Shown here: piece by piece, positions 46,202 to 54,608 of the stretch | Numbering within the stretch: position 1 is the stretch's first letter | Layout of the letters: the number at the start of each line of letters is the position of its first letter | Source: Paenibacillus sp. JCM 10914 | GTDB taxonomy: Bacteria > Bacillota > Bacilli > Paenibacillales > Paenibacillaceae | Direction of reading: 5' to 3' | DNA: 64,000 nt | Assembly: GCF_001315105.1 (NCBI RefSeq) | Contig: NZ_BAZR01000007.1 | Coordinates: forward strand, 1 to 64,000 | Notes under the pieces: model-generated | Told to the model about the DNA's origin: nothing | The model's input: only the letters and a program-made list of their open reading frames with translations | Database searches by the model: none | Program-made: the position numbers and the translations under genes

Positions 46202-46230
46202 AGAAAAAAGAGCACCTTGTCAGGGTGCTT
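46202..46230 (-). terminator. Intrinsic terminator of the LacI gene (minus strand)
   Basis: On the minus strand AAGCACC pairs with GGTGCT around a 7-base loop, followed by TTTTTT. It lies 50 bases after the LacI stop codon. Confidence 0.75.
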
Positions 46231-46279
46231 GATTTGTTGTGGGTAGATAAAGCTATTCTGTTTGCCTTGGCTATGCCTA

Positions 46280-47302
46280 CTAAGTTGAGCTGCGTACAAC
46301 TAAGCGGTTGGGCAATATCACTTTCTTGGGCAGCAGAACGTTTCCGTTAATGCGGTCTATTAAATTATCGACAGCGACCATGCCGATCTCTTTGGTAGGT
46401 ATATCAATCGTGGATAGCGGAGGATTGGAGTACTTGGAAACCTCGATATTGGATAAACCAATGACAGCCACCTCTTGTGGAACAGAGATGCCGTTGTTAT
46501 ATAAGCCATTGAGGGCGGCCATGGCCATCAGATCGCTTGCGGCAAAGAAGGCGGTCGGGTAATTCTTGGTTTTACATAATTGATTGACTTTCTCGATACA
46601 GACTGCCTCATCCCACATGCAATCAATCACCCAATCGGGGTTCACGGACAATCCGGCAGCATGCATGGTGGAATAGTAGCCGCGATAGCGGCGGCTGTCC
46701 TTCAAGTTGCTTGTTAATCCGCTACCCCCGATATATCCGATATGGGTATGGCCTTTATCAATGAGATGGTTAACGGCCATGGATGCAACATTGTAATGGT
46801 CATAGCCGACGTTGTCGATATCCCCTCGTTCCGTATCAATGCCCACGATATAAGGGACCTGCTTACGTATATACTCATAGGTCTCGCTATTCAAAGACTC
46901 CATCAGGATTAGACCGGTAATCGGTTCACTGAAGGTGTTGAATAGAATCTTGTTGTCATTCAGTTCAATTCCAGTCCGGATAAAAGCGATGTTATAGCCT
47001 GCACTGAGCAAGCGCTCTTCCACACCGGATAAGATTGACATGAAATAAGGATCGTTATATTTATCCTTTGTAACGCTTAGTACACATCCGATTTTGATAT
47101 GGGACTTGCTCTCGACATGATCCTTGATTGCAATTTTCCGCTTGGGACTTGAACTGATTTTATAGTTAAGCTGGGTTACGGCTTGCCATACCCTCTCGCG
47201 GGTTTCATCCGTGATTTTATATTTCGTATCATTGTTCAAAACTCTGGATACGGTTGCGGTGGATACATTGGCTAATTTAGCAACATCCCGAATCGTACTC
47301 AT
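46280..47302 (-). CDS. LacI-family transcriptional regulator of sugar cluster C
   Basis: A 340-residue repressor. The N-terminal helix-turn-helix and hinge (TIRDVAKLANVSTATVSRVL) is followed by a sugar-binding domain with YFMSILSGVEERLLSAGYNI, GHTHIGYIGGSG and YPTAFFAASDLMAMAALNGL. It is divergent from the cluster C operon across a 343-base region holding two pairs of 12-bp repeats. It most likely represses that operon until a sugar or derivative binds. Confidence 0.92.
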   Translation of the reverse strand: MSTIRDVAKLANVSTATVSRVLNNDTKYKITDETRERVWQAVTQLNYKISSSPKRKIAIKDHVESKSHIKIGCVLSVTKDKYNDPYFMSILSGVEERLLSAGYNIAFIRTGIELNDNKILFNTFSEPITGLILMESLNSETYEYIRKQVPYIVGIDTERGDIDNVGYDHYNVASMAVNHLIDKGHTHIGYIGGSGLTSNLKDSRRYRGYYSTMHAAGLSVNPDWVIDCMWDEAVCIEKVNQLCKTKNYPTAFFAASDLMAMAALNGLYNNGISVPQEVAVIGLSNIEVSKYSNPPLSTIDIPTKEIGMVAVDNLIDRINGNVLLPKKVILPNRLVVRSST

Positions 47303-47396
47303 ATATAAACATTTCTCCTTTTAAGTTTACTAATCATCACCATTTAGAGTTTATAGTAATGTTACATGCTCGACAATGATTACTCAATTCATTGAA

Positions 47397-47420
47397 TTTG
47401 TTGCGTTGTTTGTTGCGTTG
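47397..47420 (-). repeat. Tandem 12-bp repeat, possible operator near the LacI gene
   Basis: The 12-mer TTTGTTGCGTTG occurs twice in a row without a gap. Read on the minus strand it is CAACGCAACAAA, which differs from the repeats at 47580-47603 only at two C/T positions. It lies about 95 bases upstream of the LacI start codon. Confidence 0.6.
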
Positions 47421-47579
47421 AACGAATTTTATAGAAATTGATTATTTAAAGTCTATCATAACATATTTATGTCGCGCTATGTTACATGAAATTTTAAATT
47501 TCTGCAAATTTATATTGCATGAATAGGCGCAGGTGATATAACATGAGGTTACTAAACAAAATGACATAAATGATCGAAT

Positions 47580-47603
47580 TAACGTAACAAATAACGTAAC
47601 AAA
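47580..47603 (+). repeat. Tandem 12-bp repeat, possible operator before the cluster C operon
   Basis: The 12-mer TAACGTAACAAA occurs twice in a row, 43 bases before the first gene. It mirrors the repeat at 47397-47420 in inverse orientation. The two sites are about 160 bases apart, a distance at which a tetrameric LacI-type repressor could form a DNA loop (inference). Confidence 0.6.
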
Positions 47604-47645
47604 AAGCAAGGTGTGTGGAGCACATGACGAGGGGTTGATGGGATT

Positions 47646-48995
47646 ATGAACAAGGCCGTGACGGTCTACCCAACGATATCAGATGACATCCTGAGCAATC
47701 CAGGCATCGGTTTTACTGCAGCGCCTGGGTTAATGGGAGAACCAGACCATATTTACGACAATCGAGGAAAAGAACAGAACAAATACAAGTTCACGGACAG
47801 CAGCAAGACGTTCAATCATCCTGACAGCAAAGTGTATTTCTGCAGCGCTCGCTGGCGGGACCTGGAAGTAAGCAAAGGGGTTTTCAAGTGGGAAGTGCTG
47901 GAGGAAAAGCTGGACTACGCAAAATCGTTAGGCTGCACGGCCGTCGTTCGTTGCTCGCCGTATGCGTTAAATGAAGAGGATGATATTCCTGCATGGTTCC
48001 GGGCGGAATGTCCAGAGGAGCCCGAATTTCCATTTTGGAGAGTGGATCCACAAACAACCCCATACGTGGCGTATTGGACTGAGTTTATCAAAGCATTTGC
48101 CGCACGGTTTGACGGACACCCGGTCATCAGTTCGGTGGATATGACGATTGTCGGGGCTTGGGGAGAAGGCGGAGGAACGGAGTTTTTAAAGCCGGAGGCC
48201 ATTCGGCCCATTACCGACGCTTATCTGGATGGATTTAAAATAACGCCTCTCCAGGCTCTCCTGCATGACCCGTTGTCGATCGGGATTATAAAAGACCGTA
48301 AAGCCAAAGTCGGATTTCGTGTCGATTGCCTGGGTGATATGGGCGGGTTTCATGGCGACCAGTGGTCGCATATGACGGATTTCTATCCTCAGAATATTCA
48401 GAATTTTCATATGGCCGATGCCTGGGAGAAAGCTCCGATTTTATTTGAAGCCTGTTGGCACATGAATGACTGGTATGTCCAGGGATGGGATATCGATTAT
48501 ATCATCCAAGAAACGCTGAAGTGGCACATCTCTTCATTTAACAATAAAGCAACGGTGGTCCCGGAGCCATGGAAAGAGAATGTCAAGGCGTGGCTGAACC
48601 AGATGGGATACCGCTTTGAATTGAGGAAATTCACGTACGATTCGGGAGTGAAAGCGGGCGGTGAGCTGGGTATTACTGCTCTGTGGGCTAATGTAGGAGT
48701 CGCTCCGATCTATAACCGTTATCTACTTGTAGTGAGGCTAATCGGCCATGATCAGACTTACACGCTCCATAGTAAAGAAGACATTCGGGAATGGCTGCCC
48801 CAGGTGGACATTGCGTGGGAAGAAAGCTTCTCATTACCGGCCGATATGCCGGAAGGAGAGTACGGGCTTGAGGTTGGCATAGAAACCGGCGTGACAGAAA
48901 TCGGGAATATCCAGCTTGCGATTGATGGAATTCGGGACGGCTACTATCCGATGGGTAAGCTGTTTGTTGAACGGGGGAAGGGAACGAAATGGTGA
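47646..48995 (+). CDS. DUF4832-like putative glycosidase
   Basis: A 449-residue protein without a signal peptide. The opening ILSNPGIGFTAAP and the strand FCSARWRDLEVSKGVFKWEV resemble the N-terminal barrel of DUF4832 proteins, which look like family 42/beta-galactosidase-type hydrolases. VVGAWGEGGG-like IVGAWGEGGGTEF contains a glutamate in the position expected of a catalytic acid/base, but this is inference. The C-terminal beta domain is typical (LGITALWANVGVAPIYNRYL). The substrate is unknown. It is the first gene of the cluster C operon and overlaps the next gene by 7 bases. Confidence 0.7.
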   Translation: MNKAVTVYPTISDDILSNPGIGFTAAPGLMGEPDHIYDNRGKEQNKYKFTDSSKTFNHPDSKVYFCSARWRDLEVSKGVFKWEVLEEKLDYAKSLGCTAVVRCSPYALNEEDDIPAWFRAECPEEPEFPFWRVDPQTTPYVAYWTEFIKAFAARFDGHPVISSVDMTIVGAWGEGGGTEFLKPEAIRPITDAYLDGFKITPLQALLHDPLSIGIIKDRKAKVGFRVDCLGDMGGFHGDQWSHMTDFYPQNIQNFHMADAWEKAPILFEACWHMNDWYVQGWDIDYIIQETLKWHISSFNNKATVVPEPWKENVKAWLNQMGYRFELRKFTYDSGVKAGGELGITALWANVGVAPIYNRYLLVVRLIGHDQTYTLHSKEDIREWLPQVDIAWEESFSLPADMPEGEYGLEVGIETGVTEIGNIQLAIDGIRDGYYPMGKLFVERGKGTKW

Positions 48996-50290
48996 ATCAG
49001 TTGAATTTTAACGAATGTACGGCCATCTGCAATTTTGATTATCTGCCGGATGGATTGGAAGCAAAGTATAACCGCTATGAACCGGATAATCAGCCGCATC
49101 TCATTCCACGTGAGTTTCTGGGAGAACTCTTTGAGCCATATCAACTTCCTGAGCATACACAGCAGTGGATTCTTCATGGGATAGAAGCGATAGAGGCAGA
49201 TGCCGTGTTGCTTCACTTCACCCAATTTCTAGTGCATGACATGTGCACGGTGCGGAATCGTTGTGATGAAACCTATTATACGAATATGACTCCCGGATGC
49301 ATGAAGGAATATGGGGACTTATATTCGTTTCTCCTGCTGCTGGCTTGCGTATCCCCTTCCTTGGAAATGCTGCAGGAGCGCTCCGTACCTAAAGCGTACT
49401 ACGTGCCGATTCCTCATCAACCGTTGAAGGTTCAGTTGGAAAAAATGGTGTTGCACGGCGATTCTAAGGTGCATGATTTCCCGTGGGTGATGAATTTCTA
49501 TACTTGTTCGATCTTTCTGTTCGACCGGTTTTACTTTATTCCATATCGATTTGAAGATTCCTTCACGATGTTTCGTCATGCGAACACGCATGAGGTGATT
49601 GCCCTTCGGCACGCCGGGGAAGAGTTCCGCAGTGATGGACAAAGGAATGGAATCAATGATGTTTACGACGCTCAAGGCAGCTTCACTTCGGAATGGCAGG
49701 AAAATGATATTTTCGTGATTGCCAACCGGATCAATCCCATGGGATTCGTGGAAAAAGAAGCGACGCCAATCTTAAAGGCGGAATGGACGCCTGTTCTGCA
49801 ACAAGGAGATACGCTCTTAGGATTTCACATCCCATCCGGACCCGGATACACGCCCGACAGGGTGAAGAATTCAATGGCGATGGCGATTAAGTTCTATGAC
49901 CAATATTTCCCGGAATTATCTATCCGAGGCTTCTGGAGTGCAAGTTGGCTGTATGATACCCGGTTATCGCTTGTTTTGGATAACGAAAAAAGCAACATTG
50001 TGCACGTTCAGCGGCAATTCTATAATTATCCGACCATGGAAGGAGACGGTATGCTGCGTTATGAAGCCTTCGGGGATTGGAAGGCCGATCCGGCTCTTAG
50101 CTCCGGCGAATGGACGACATCGCTGCAAAAAGCAGCCGCGGCGTACATGAAGACAGGGGCTCGATTTAATACATTAAGCATGATTGTTCTAAGAGAAGAA
50201 ATCCAAAAGATTGGGATGATGCCCTACATAACCGATTCCGACATTGAAGCATTCCGCAGAACCGTTGACAGCCATTTGAAGGGGAGTTAA
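48989..50290 (+). CDS. GNAT-like acyltransferase-domain protein
   Basis: A 433-residue cytoplasmic protein. The C-terminal half, with LLGFHIPSGPGYTPDRVKNS and IKFYDQYFPELSIRGFWSAS, resembles the GNAT-like C-terminal domain of two-part N-acyltransferase proteins found in sugar clusters of Paenibacillus and relatives. The N-terminal half is helical (LHFTQFLVHDMCTV). A catalytic residue cannot be named. It may modify a sugar or a sugar intermediate. It starts inside the preceding gene and ends 4 bases before the next one, so it is strongly coupled. Confidence 0.6.
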   Translation: MVNQLNFNECTAICNFDYLPDGLEAKYNRYEPDNQPHLIPREFLGELFEPYQLPEHTQQWILHGIEAIEADAVLLHFTQFLVHDMCTVRNRCDETYYTNMTPGCMKEYGDLYSFLLLLACVSPSLEMLQERSVPKAYYVPIPHQPLKVQLEKMVLHGDSKVHDFPWVMNFYTCSIFLFDRFYFIPYRFEDSFTMFRHANTHEVIALRHAGEEFRSDGQRNGINDVYDAQGSFTSEWQENDIFVIANRINPMGFVEKEATPILKAEWTPVLQQGDTLLGFHIPSGPGYTPDRVKNSMAMAIKFYDQYFPELSIRGFWSASWLYDTRLSLVLDNEKSNIVHVQRQFYNYPTMEGDGMLRYEAFGDWKADPALSSGEWTTSLQKAAAAYMKTGARFNTLSMIVLREEIQKIGMMPYITDSDIEAFRRTVDSHLKGS

Positions 50291-50294
50291 TCGG

Positions 50295-51385
50295 ATGAGC
50301 CGATATTCGCTTGAAAGATACGAACAATATAAAACCATTAAAGTGCGACCGAAGCCTTCAGCGAAAAAGGATCATGCTTCAAACCATGGACAATTCGAAT
50401 ATGTCCGATTCTCATGGAAGGAACTGGAGCCAGCAAGAGGGGAATTCAGGCTCGAGCAGATAGAGGAAGAACTGCGCACCGCCCACAATCCGATTTTAGT
50501 TCTGACGCCGGATTTGCCGCTGTGGGTTAAGGATTATGCCGACGATTGCTTTGCGGCTTTGATTCGAAAAGTCGGGAGTAATATCGGCTCGGACAGACGC
50601 CTGACAGCCGTTCTGATATCGACCTTGTCTGACAGCAAGGAGGAATGGAGTGCCTATATAGATTCGTTTGAATCACAGACAGTGCTGGCTGAGCTGCAGG
50701 ATGATCGCTTAATCCAATATTTAAAGGAACGCAGTCGTGGATTTGGTCTGCTGGTGATGTGCAGCGAAGCGAATTGGATCGAATGCTGTGAGGCGTTTGC
50801 CGTTCAACAGTTGCAGCATGTATGGAAGAACTACCCGGTTGTCCTTCATGTGACTGATCAAGCGAGTGGTCCCCATATTAGACGGGAAGCATACCGCTGG
50901 CATGCGAGCCTCTCGAATGTGGATGCAGGCCTCGGATATGACCTTGCTTTGCGCAGGCTGACTTATCCTGAAACGGTGTCCAGCCATGGGAGCTTGCCGC
51001 TGCGTTTCTGGTTTGTGAATACGGGCAGTTCGAGAATTTATCGGGAATGGCAGTTATGGGTGCAGCTCAAGCAAGCGGATGTTTCCTATGAACTTCCGCT
51101 ACGCGCGGCAACCGATTCATGGTTAACCGGGGACCTTGTCCATAACGAGATTATAGCCTTGCCGGATATGTCGCCGGGAACCTATACGCTGAGTGTAGCC
51201 TCTATTTCGAAGACCGCTCTTATGCCCGTCTAAATATACAAAATCAACAACAGGACGGATATTATGAGGCTGGTACGATACACGTCGAAATAACCGATGA
51301 AGATCCATTTATGAATGTATGGGATACGTATTACCCGGAAGGATATTATCCCTTGGAAGACCCTGCCGTTCCGGAACAGGAATAG
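50295..51385 (+). pseudogene. DUF4832-like protein, second in cluster C, frameshifted
   Basis: About 363 residues when complete. It shares the strand YVRFSWKELEPARGEFRLEQ with the first DUF4832-like protein, but its N-terminal part is short and lacks the GAWGEGG motif. The C-terminal beta region (LPLRFWFVNTGSSRIYREWQ) is present. The written frame stops at 51233. In the -1 frame, EDRSYARLNIQNQQQDGYYE continues to a stop at 51385, matching the conserved end of this family. The shift lies near 51208. Absence of the glutamate motif suggests a binding rather than a catalytic role. Confidence 0.6.
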
Positions 51386-51425
51386 ATAGTTTGGCACAAA
51401 TACGAGAACGCTGGAGGTCATAGAT

Positions 51426-52685
51426 TTGAAGTTAGCATTAATCGGCGCAGGACAAAGAGGCATGATCTACTCAAAGCATGCGAATCAAAGCGAAGAGATA
51501 GTTGCGGTGGTGGAACCGAACGATGACAGAAGGAAGGTGGCAGCGGATGAGTTTCAGATCCCTGCAGAGAGACAATTCAAATCCGTGGATGCATTTTACC
51601 GGCTCGGGAAAATTTGTGATGCGCTCATTATCTCTTCGATGGATAGAGACCATTACAAGCAAACGATGCAGGCGCTTGATCTCGGTTATGACATTTTGCT
51701 TGAAAAACCGATTTCCCCAAGTCCAGAGGAATGTTTGAAAATTCAACGAAAAGCTAATGAGAAAGGGCGCAAAGTGATTGTATGCCATGTGCTCAGGTAT
51801 ACGAATTTCTTTGCGGAGCTCAAAAAAATCATTGATAGCCAAGAGCTGGGCAAGATTATCACCATTCAGCATAACGAAAACGTCGGTAATTTCCATATGG
51901 CGCATTCCTTTGTCAGAGGCAATTGGAGAAGAAGCGATCTGGCGAGTCCGATCATCATGCAGAAGTCCTGCCATGACATGGATATTCTGTCCTGGCTCGT
52001 GGACAGCGGGGCGAAACGCATCTCATCTTATGGCAACTTGACTTATTTCAAAGAAGAGAATGCACCAGCTGATAGTTCGGAACGTTGTCTGGACTGTAAG
52101 GCAGCTGCGGATTGCCGGTTTGATGCAAGAAAAACCTATCTACCCGTGAGAGGGCAGTGGCCGGCTTCAGTCATTTCCGTGGATCAGTCAGCAGAGGGGC
52201 TTTTGCAGGCTCTGCAGACAAGTCCGTATGGACGCTGCGTTTATCGGATGGACAATGATGTGTGTGATCATCAAGTTACCGTTATCGAGTTTAAGAATGG
52301 AGTTACGGCCACATTTAATCTAAGTGCGTTTACCAACAAGATGTACCGCACGATCAAAATCATGTGCGAGCATGGAGAAATTCGTGGAGACGATCATCTA
52401 AATATTATTGAAGTCACCCGCTTTAATTCCAACATGGCAGAACCCATTCAGCAAACTGTCATTCGGCCGGCAACGATGAGCGGCGGACACAATGGCGGTG
52501 ATACTGGACTGATGATCGACTTCCTGGGTAACTTAGGTGACGCTGATTTTAGCAGCCGGTCCTCCATTGACATGTCCGTCGAAAGTCACATGATGGCTTA
52601 TGCAGCAGAAGAGGCCAGACTCACTGGAACCGTCATTGACCTGGATCAACTGAAAGAGAAGCTGTTACATAGCATTACAGCATAG
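51426..52685 (+). CDS. Gfo/Idh/MocA-family dehydrogenase with cysteine cluster
   Basis: A 419-residue NAD(P)-dependent sugar or inositol dehydrogenase-type protein. The Rossmann domain has LALIGAGQRG and the conserved EKP at residues 93-95 (DILLEKPISPSPEE). The C-terminal substrate domain has an unusual set of cysteines at 221, 224, 230, 271 and 280 (CLDCKAAADC, RCVYRMDNDVC), which could bind zinc. TTG 51426 follows GGAGG. It lies between the DUF4832-like genes and the permeases, so it probably oxidises or isomerises the imported sugar. Confidence 0.88.
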   Translation: MKLALIGAGQRGMIYSKHANQSEEIVAVVEPNDDRRKVAADEFQIPAERQFKSVDAFYRLGKICDALIISSMDRDHYKQTMQALDLGYDILLEKPISPSPEECLKIQRKANEKGRKVIVCHVLRYTNFFAELKKIIDSQELGKIITIQHNENVGNFHMAHSFVRGNWRRSDLASPIIMQKSCHDMDILSWLVDSGAKRISSYGNLTYFKEENAPADSSERCLDCKAAADCRFDARKTYLPVRGQWPASVISVDQSAEGLLQALQTSPYGRCVYRMDNDVCDHQVTVIEFKNGVTATFNLSAFTNKMYRTIKIMCEHGEIRGDDHLNIIEVTRFNSNMAEPIQQTVIRPATMSGGHNGGDTGLMIDFLGNLGDADFSSRSSIDMSVESHMMAYAAEEARLTGTVIDLDQLKEKLLHSITA

Positions 52686-52718
52686 TCGTTTAATCACAAT
52701 GCAAAGGTAGTGATGTAA

Positions 52719-53643
52719 ATGAGCTCAGTCGTCAAGGGCTTCCTATATGAAATAAAGAAGAACAGAATACTGTATCTCATGTGTGTGCCTGCCCTGATCG
52801 TGCTGATCATGTTCTCTTATATCCCGTTTGCGGGAGTATGGATGGCGTTTACCGATTTTAATGTAGTTGATGGCATTTTTGGCAGCAAGTTTGTAGGCCT
52901 GGACAATTTTAAATACTTTTTCTCGGAAAACAGTATGGGGTGGAAGGTTACTTATAATACACTGTACATCAACTTTTTTGGTCTGATTTTAGGCATTATT
53001 ATTCCTGTCAGTATTGCCATTATGATCAACGAAATCCGGCATAAAGCTACAAAAAAATAGCGCAAAGCATGATGTTTTTTCCTTATTTCATATCCTGGGT
53101 CGTCGTTGGGGCGATTCTGTACGGAATTTTCTCCACGGATGTGGCGTTGCCAATAACATATTGGAGTTCTTTGGCGCAGAACCGATTCGATGGTACTCGG
53201 AGCCGAAGTATTGGAAATGGATCATTATTCTGTCGAGCGTCTGGAAATGGAGCGGGTACAGTTCCATCATCTATATGGCGGCGATGGCCAATTTCGATGG
53301 GAGCTTGTATGAAGCAGCCAAGGTCGATGGCGCGAATAAATTTCAGCGCATTCTGTTCCTAACCGTGCCCATGCTGAAACCGACGATTATCGTCTTAAGC
53401 TTGCTCAGCGTAGGACGGATCTTCTATGGGGATTTTGGGATGATTTACGGTATCGTGGGCAATAATCCGGTCTTGGCTGAAGAAGTAACGGTCATCGATA
53501 CCTATGTGTATCAATCAATGCGCACGCTTGGCTTCTCATATGCAACGGCCATTGGTCTATTCCAATCGGTGATGGGATTGATCCTGATCACGGCTGCTAA
53601 CAAATCCGCTAAGAAAATAAATGACGGAGAGGGTCTATTTTAA
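52719..53643 (+). pseudogene. Sugar ABC transporter permease (LplB type), cluster C, two frameshifts
   Basis: About 308 residues when complete. MSSVVKGFLYEIKKNRILYL begins a typical LplB permease. A -1 shift in a run of seven A (53051-53057) ends the first frame as KATKK; one extra A gives TKKIAQSMMFFPYF. A second -1 shift near 53143 (GATGTGG) ends DV; one extra G gives DVGVANNILEFFG. The EAA loop, LYEAAKVDGANKFQRILFLT, and the end AKKINDGEGLF are intact. The next permease starts within the stop codon. Confidence 0.82.
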
Positions 53644-54538
53644 TGAAGCAAAAGAATAGATTGCTAGGCGATAAATTGGTGATCGGCATTGCGTATGTTT
53701 TCATTGGCTTATTCGCACTCGTCTGCCTGTATCCACTGGTTTTAACCTTGAGCGTGTCCTTTTCTTCCGAGCAGGCCGTCGCGAGAAACGGATATTCGAT
53801 TCTCCCCTTGAGTCCCAGCTTGGATACATACAAATATATTTTTGTTAATAGTGGAACGAAAATACTCACATCCTACGGCGTGACCATTTTTGTTACCACC
53901 GTGGGTACGGTAGGTGCCTTGCTGATTACCAGCATGATTGCCTTTTCTCTATCCTTAAAAAAGCTGAAGTATCGCAACGTCCTCGCCTTTATCAGCAATT
54001 TTACAATTATCTTCTCAGCCGGCTTAATTCCGTGGTACATGGTCAGCGTCAACTATTATGGCTTGAAGAACAGCATTCTGGCCTTGATCCTGCCCTCCAT
54101 TTTCAGCGTGTGGAACATGTTTCTCATGCGCACGTATTTCGCAAGCATTTCTTCATCCTTATACGAAGCCGCCGAGATGGATGGGGCCAATTATTTTACG
54201 ATCTACGTGAGAATAGCCCTCCCGTTAAGCAAGACCGCGCTGTTGACGGTTGGTTTAATGTATGCGCTTCAATATTGGAATGACTGGTGGCATGCCTGAT
54301 CTTTATCAATGAACGTGATTTGTTTCCACTGCAATATTACCTATACAACATTCTGTCCAACGTTAATGCGATAAGCTCCGGTCGCATTCCATCAGGCGCA
54401 TCAGGCAACATCACTTTGCCTGCGGAGACTGTGAAGATGGCCATTACGGTCATTACGATCGGTCCGATCATATTCCTGTACCCTTACATTCAAAAATACT
54501 TCGTGCATGGAATAATGGCCGGTGCCGTTAAAGAATAG
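53643..54538 (+). pseudogene. Sugar ABC transporter permease (LplC type), cluster C, one frameshift
   Basis: About 299 residues when complete. The first frame runs to YWNDWWHA at 54299. A -1 shift near 54296 gives LIFINERDLFPLQYYLYNIL to the family end IQKYFVHGIMAGAVKE. One C restored (GCC to GCCC) gives WWHALIFIN. The EAA loop, LYEAAEMDGANYFTIYVRIA, lies in the first part. Partner of the preceding permease. Confidence 0.82.
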
Positions 54539-54608
54539 ACACCTGGGTGGTTACTGGCCTATACAGGCTTTTAACATAGATTAACCATTTGATTAGGGAG
54601 GGTCTTTC

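Larger units (their letters stand above)
47303..47645. other. Divergent control region of sugar cluster C
   Basis: A 343-base AT-rich region between the LacI gene and the cluster C operon. It holds the inverted pair of 12-bp tandem repeats (47397-47420, 47580-47603) and two copies of ATGTTACATG (near 47359 and 47480). No coding and no clear consensus promoter was found. Confidence 0.6.

Noticed and set aside
47397..47603. CRISPR or satellite interpretation of the 12-bp repeats
   Set aside because: Only two units on each side, no spacers and no cas genes; the position between a LacI gene and its operon fits an operator better.
18033..54538. Programmed ribosomal frameshifting in the permease genes
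   Set aside because: No slippery heptamer with a downstream structure is seen at most sites, the sites differ between genes, and all are repaired by one base; sequence error is simpler.
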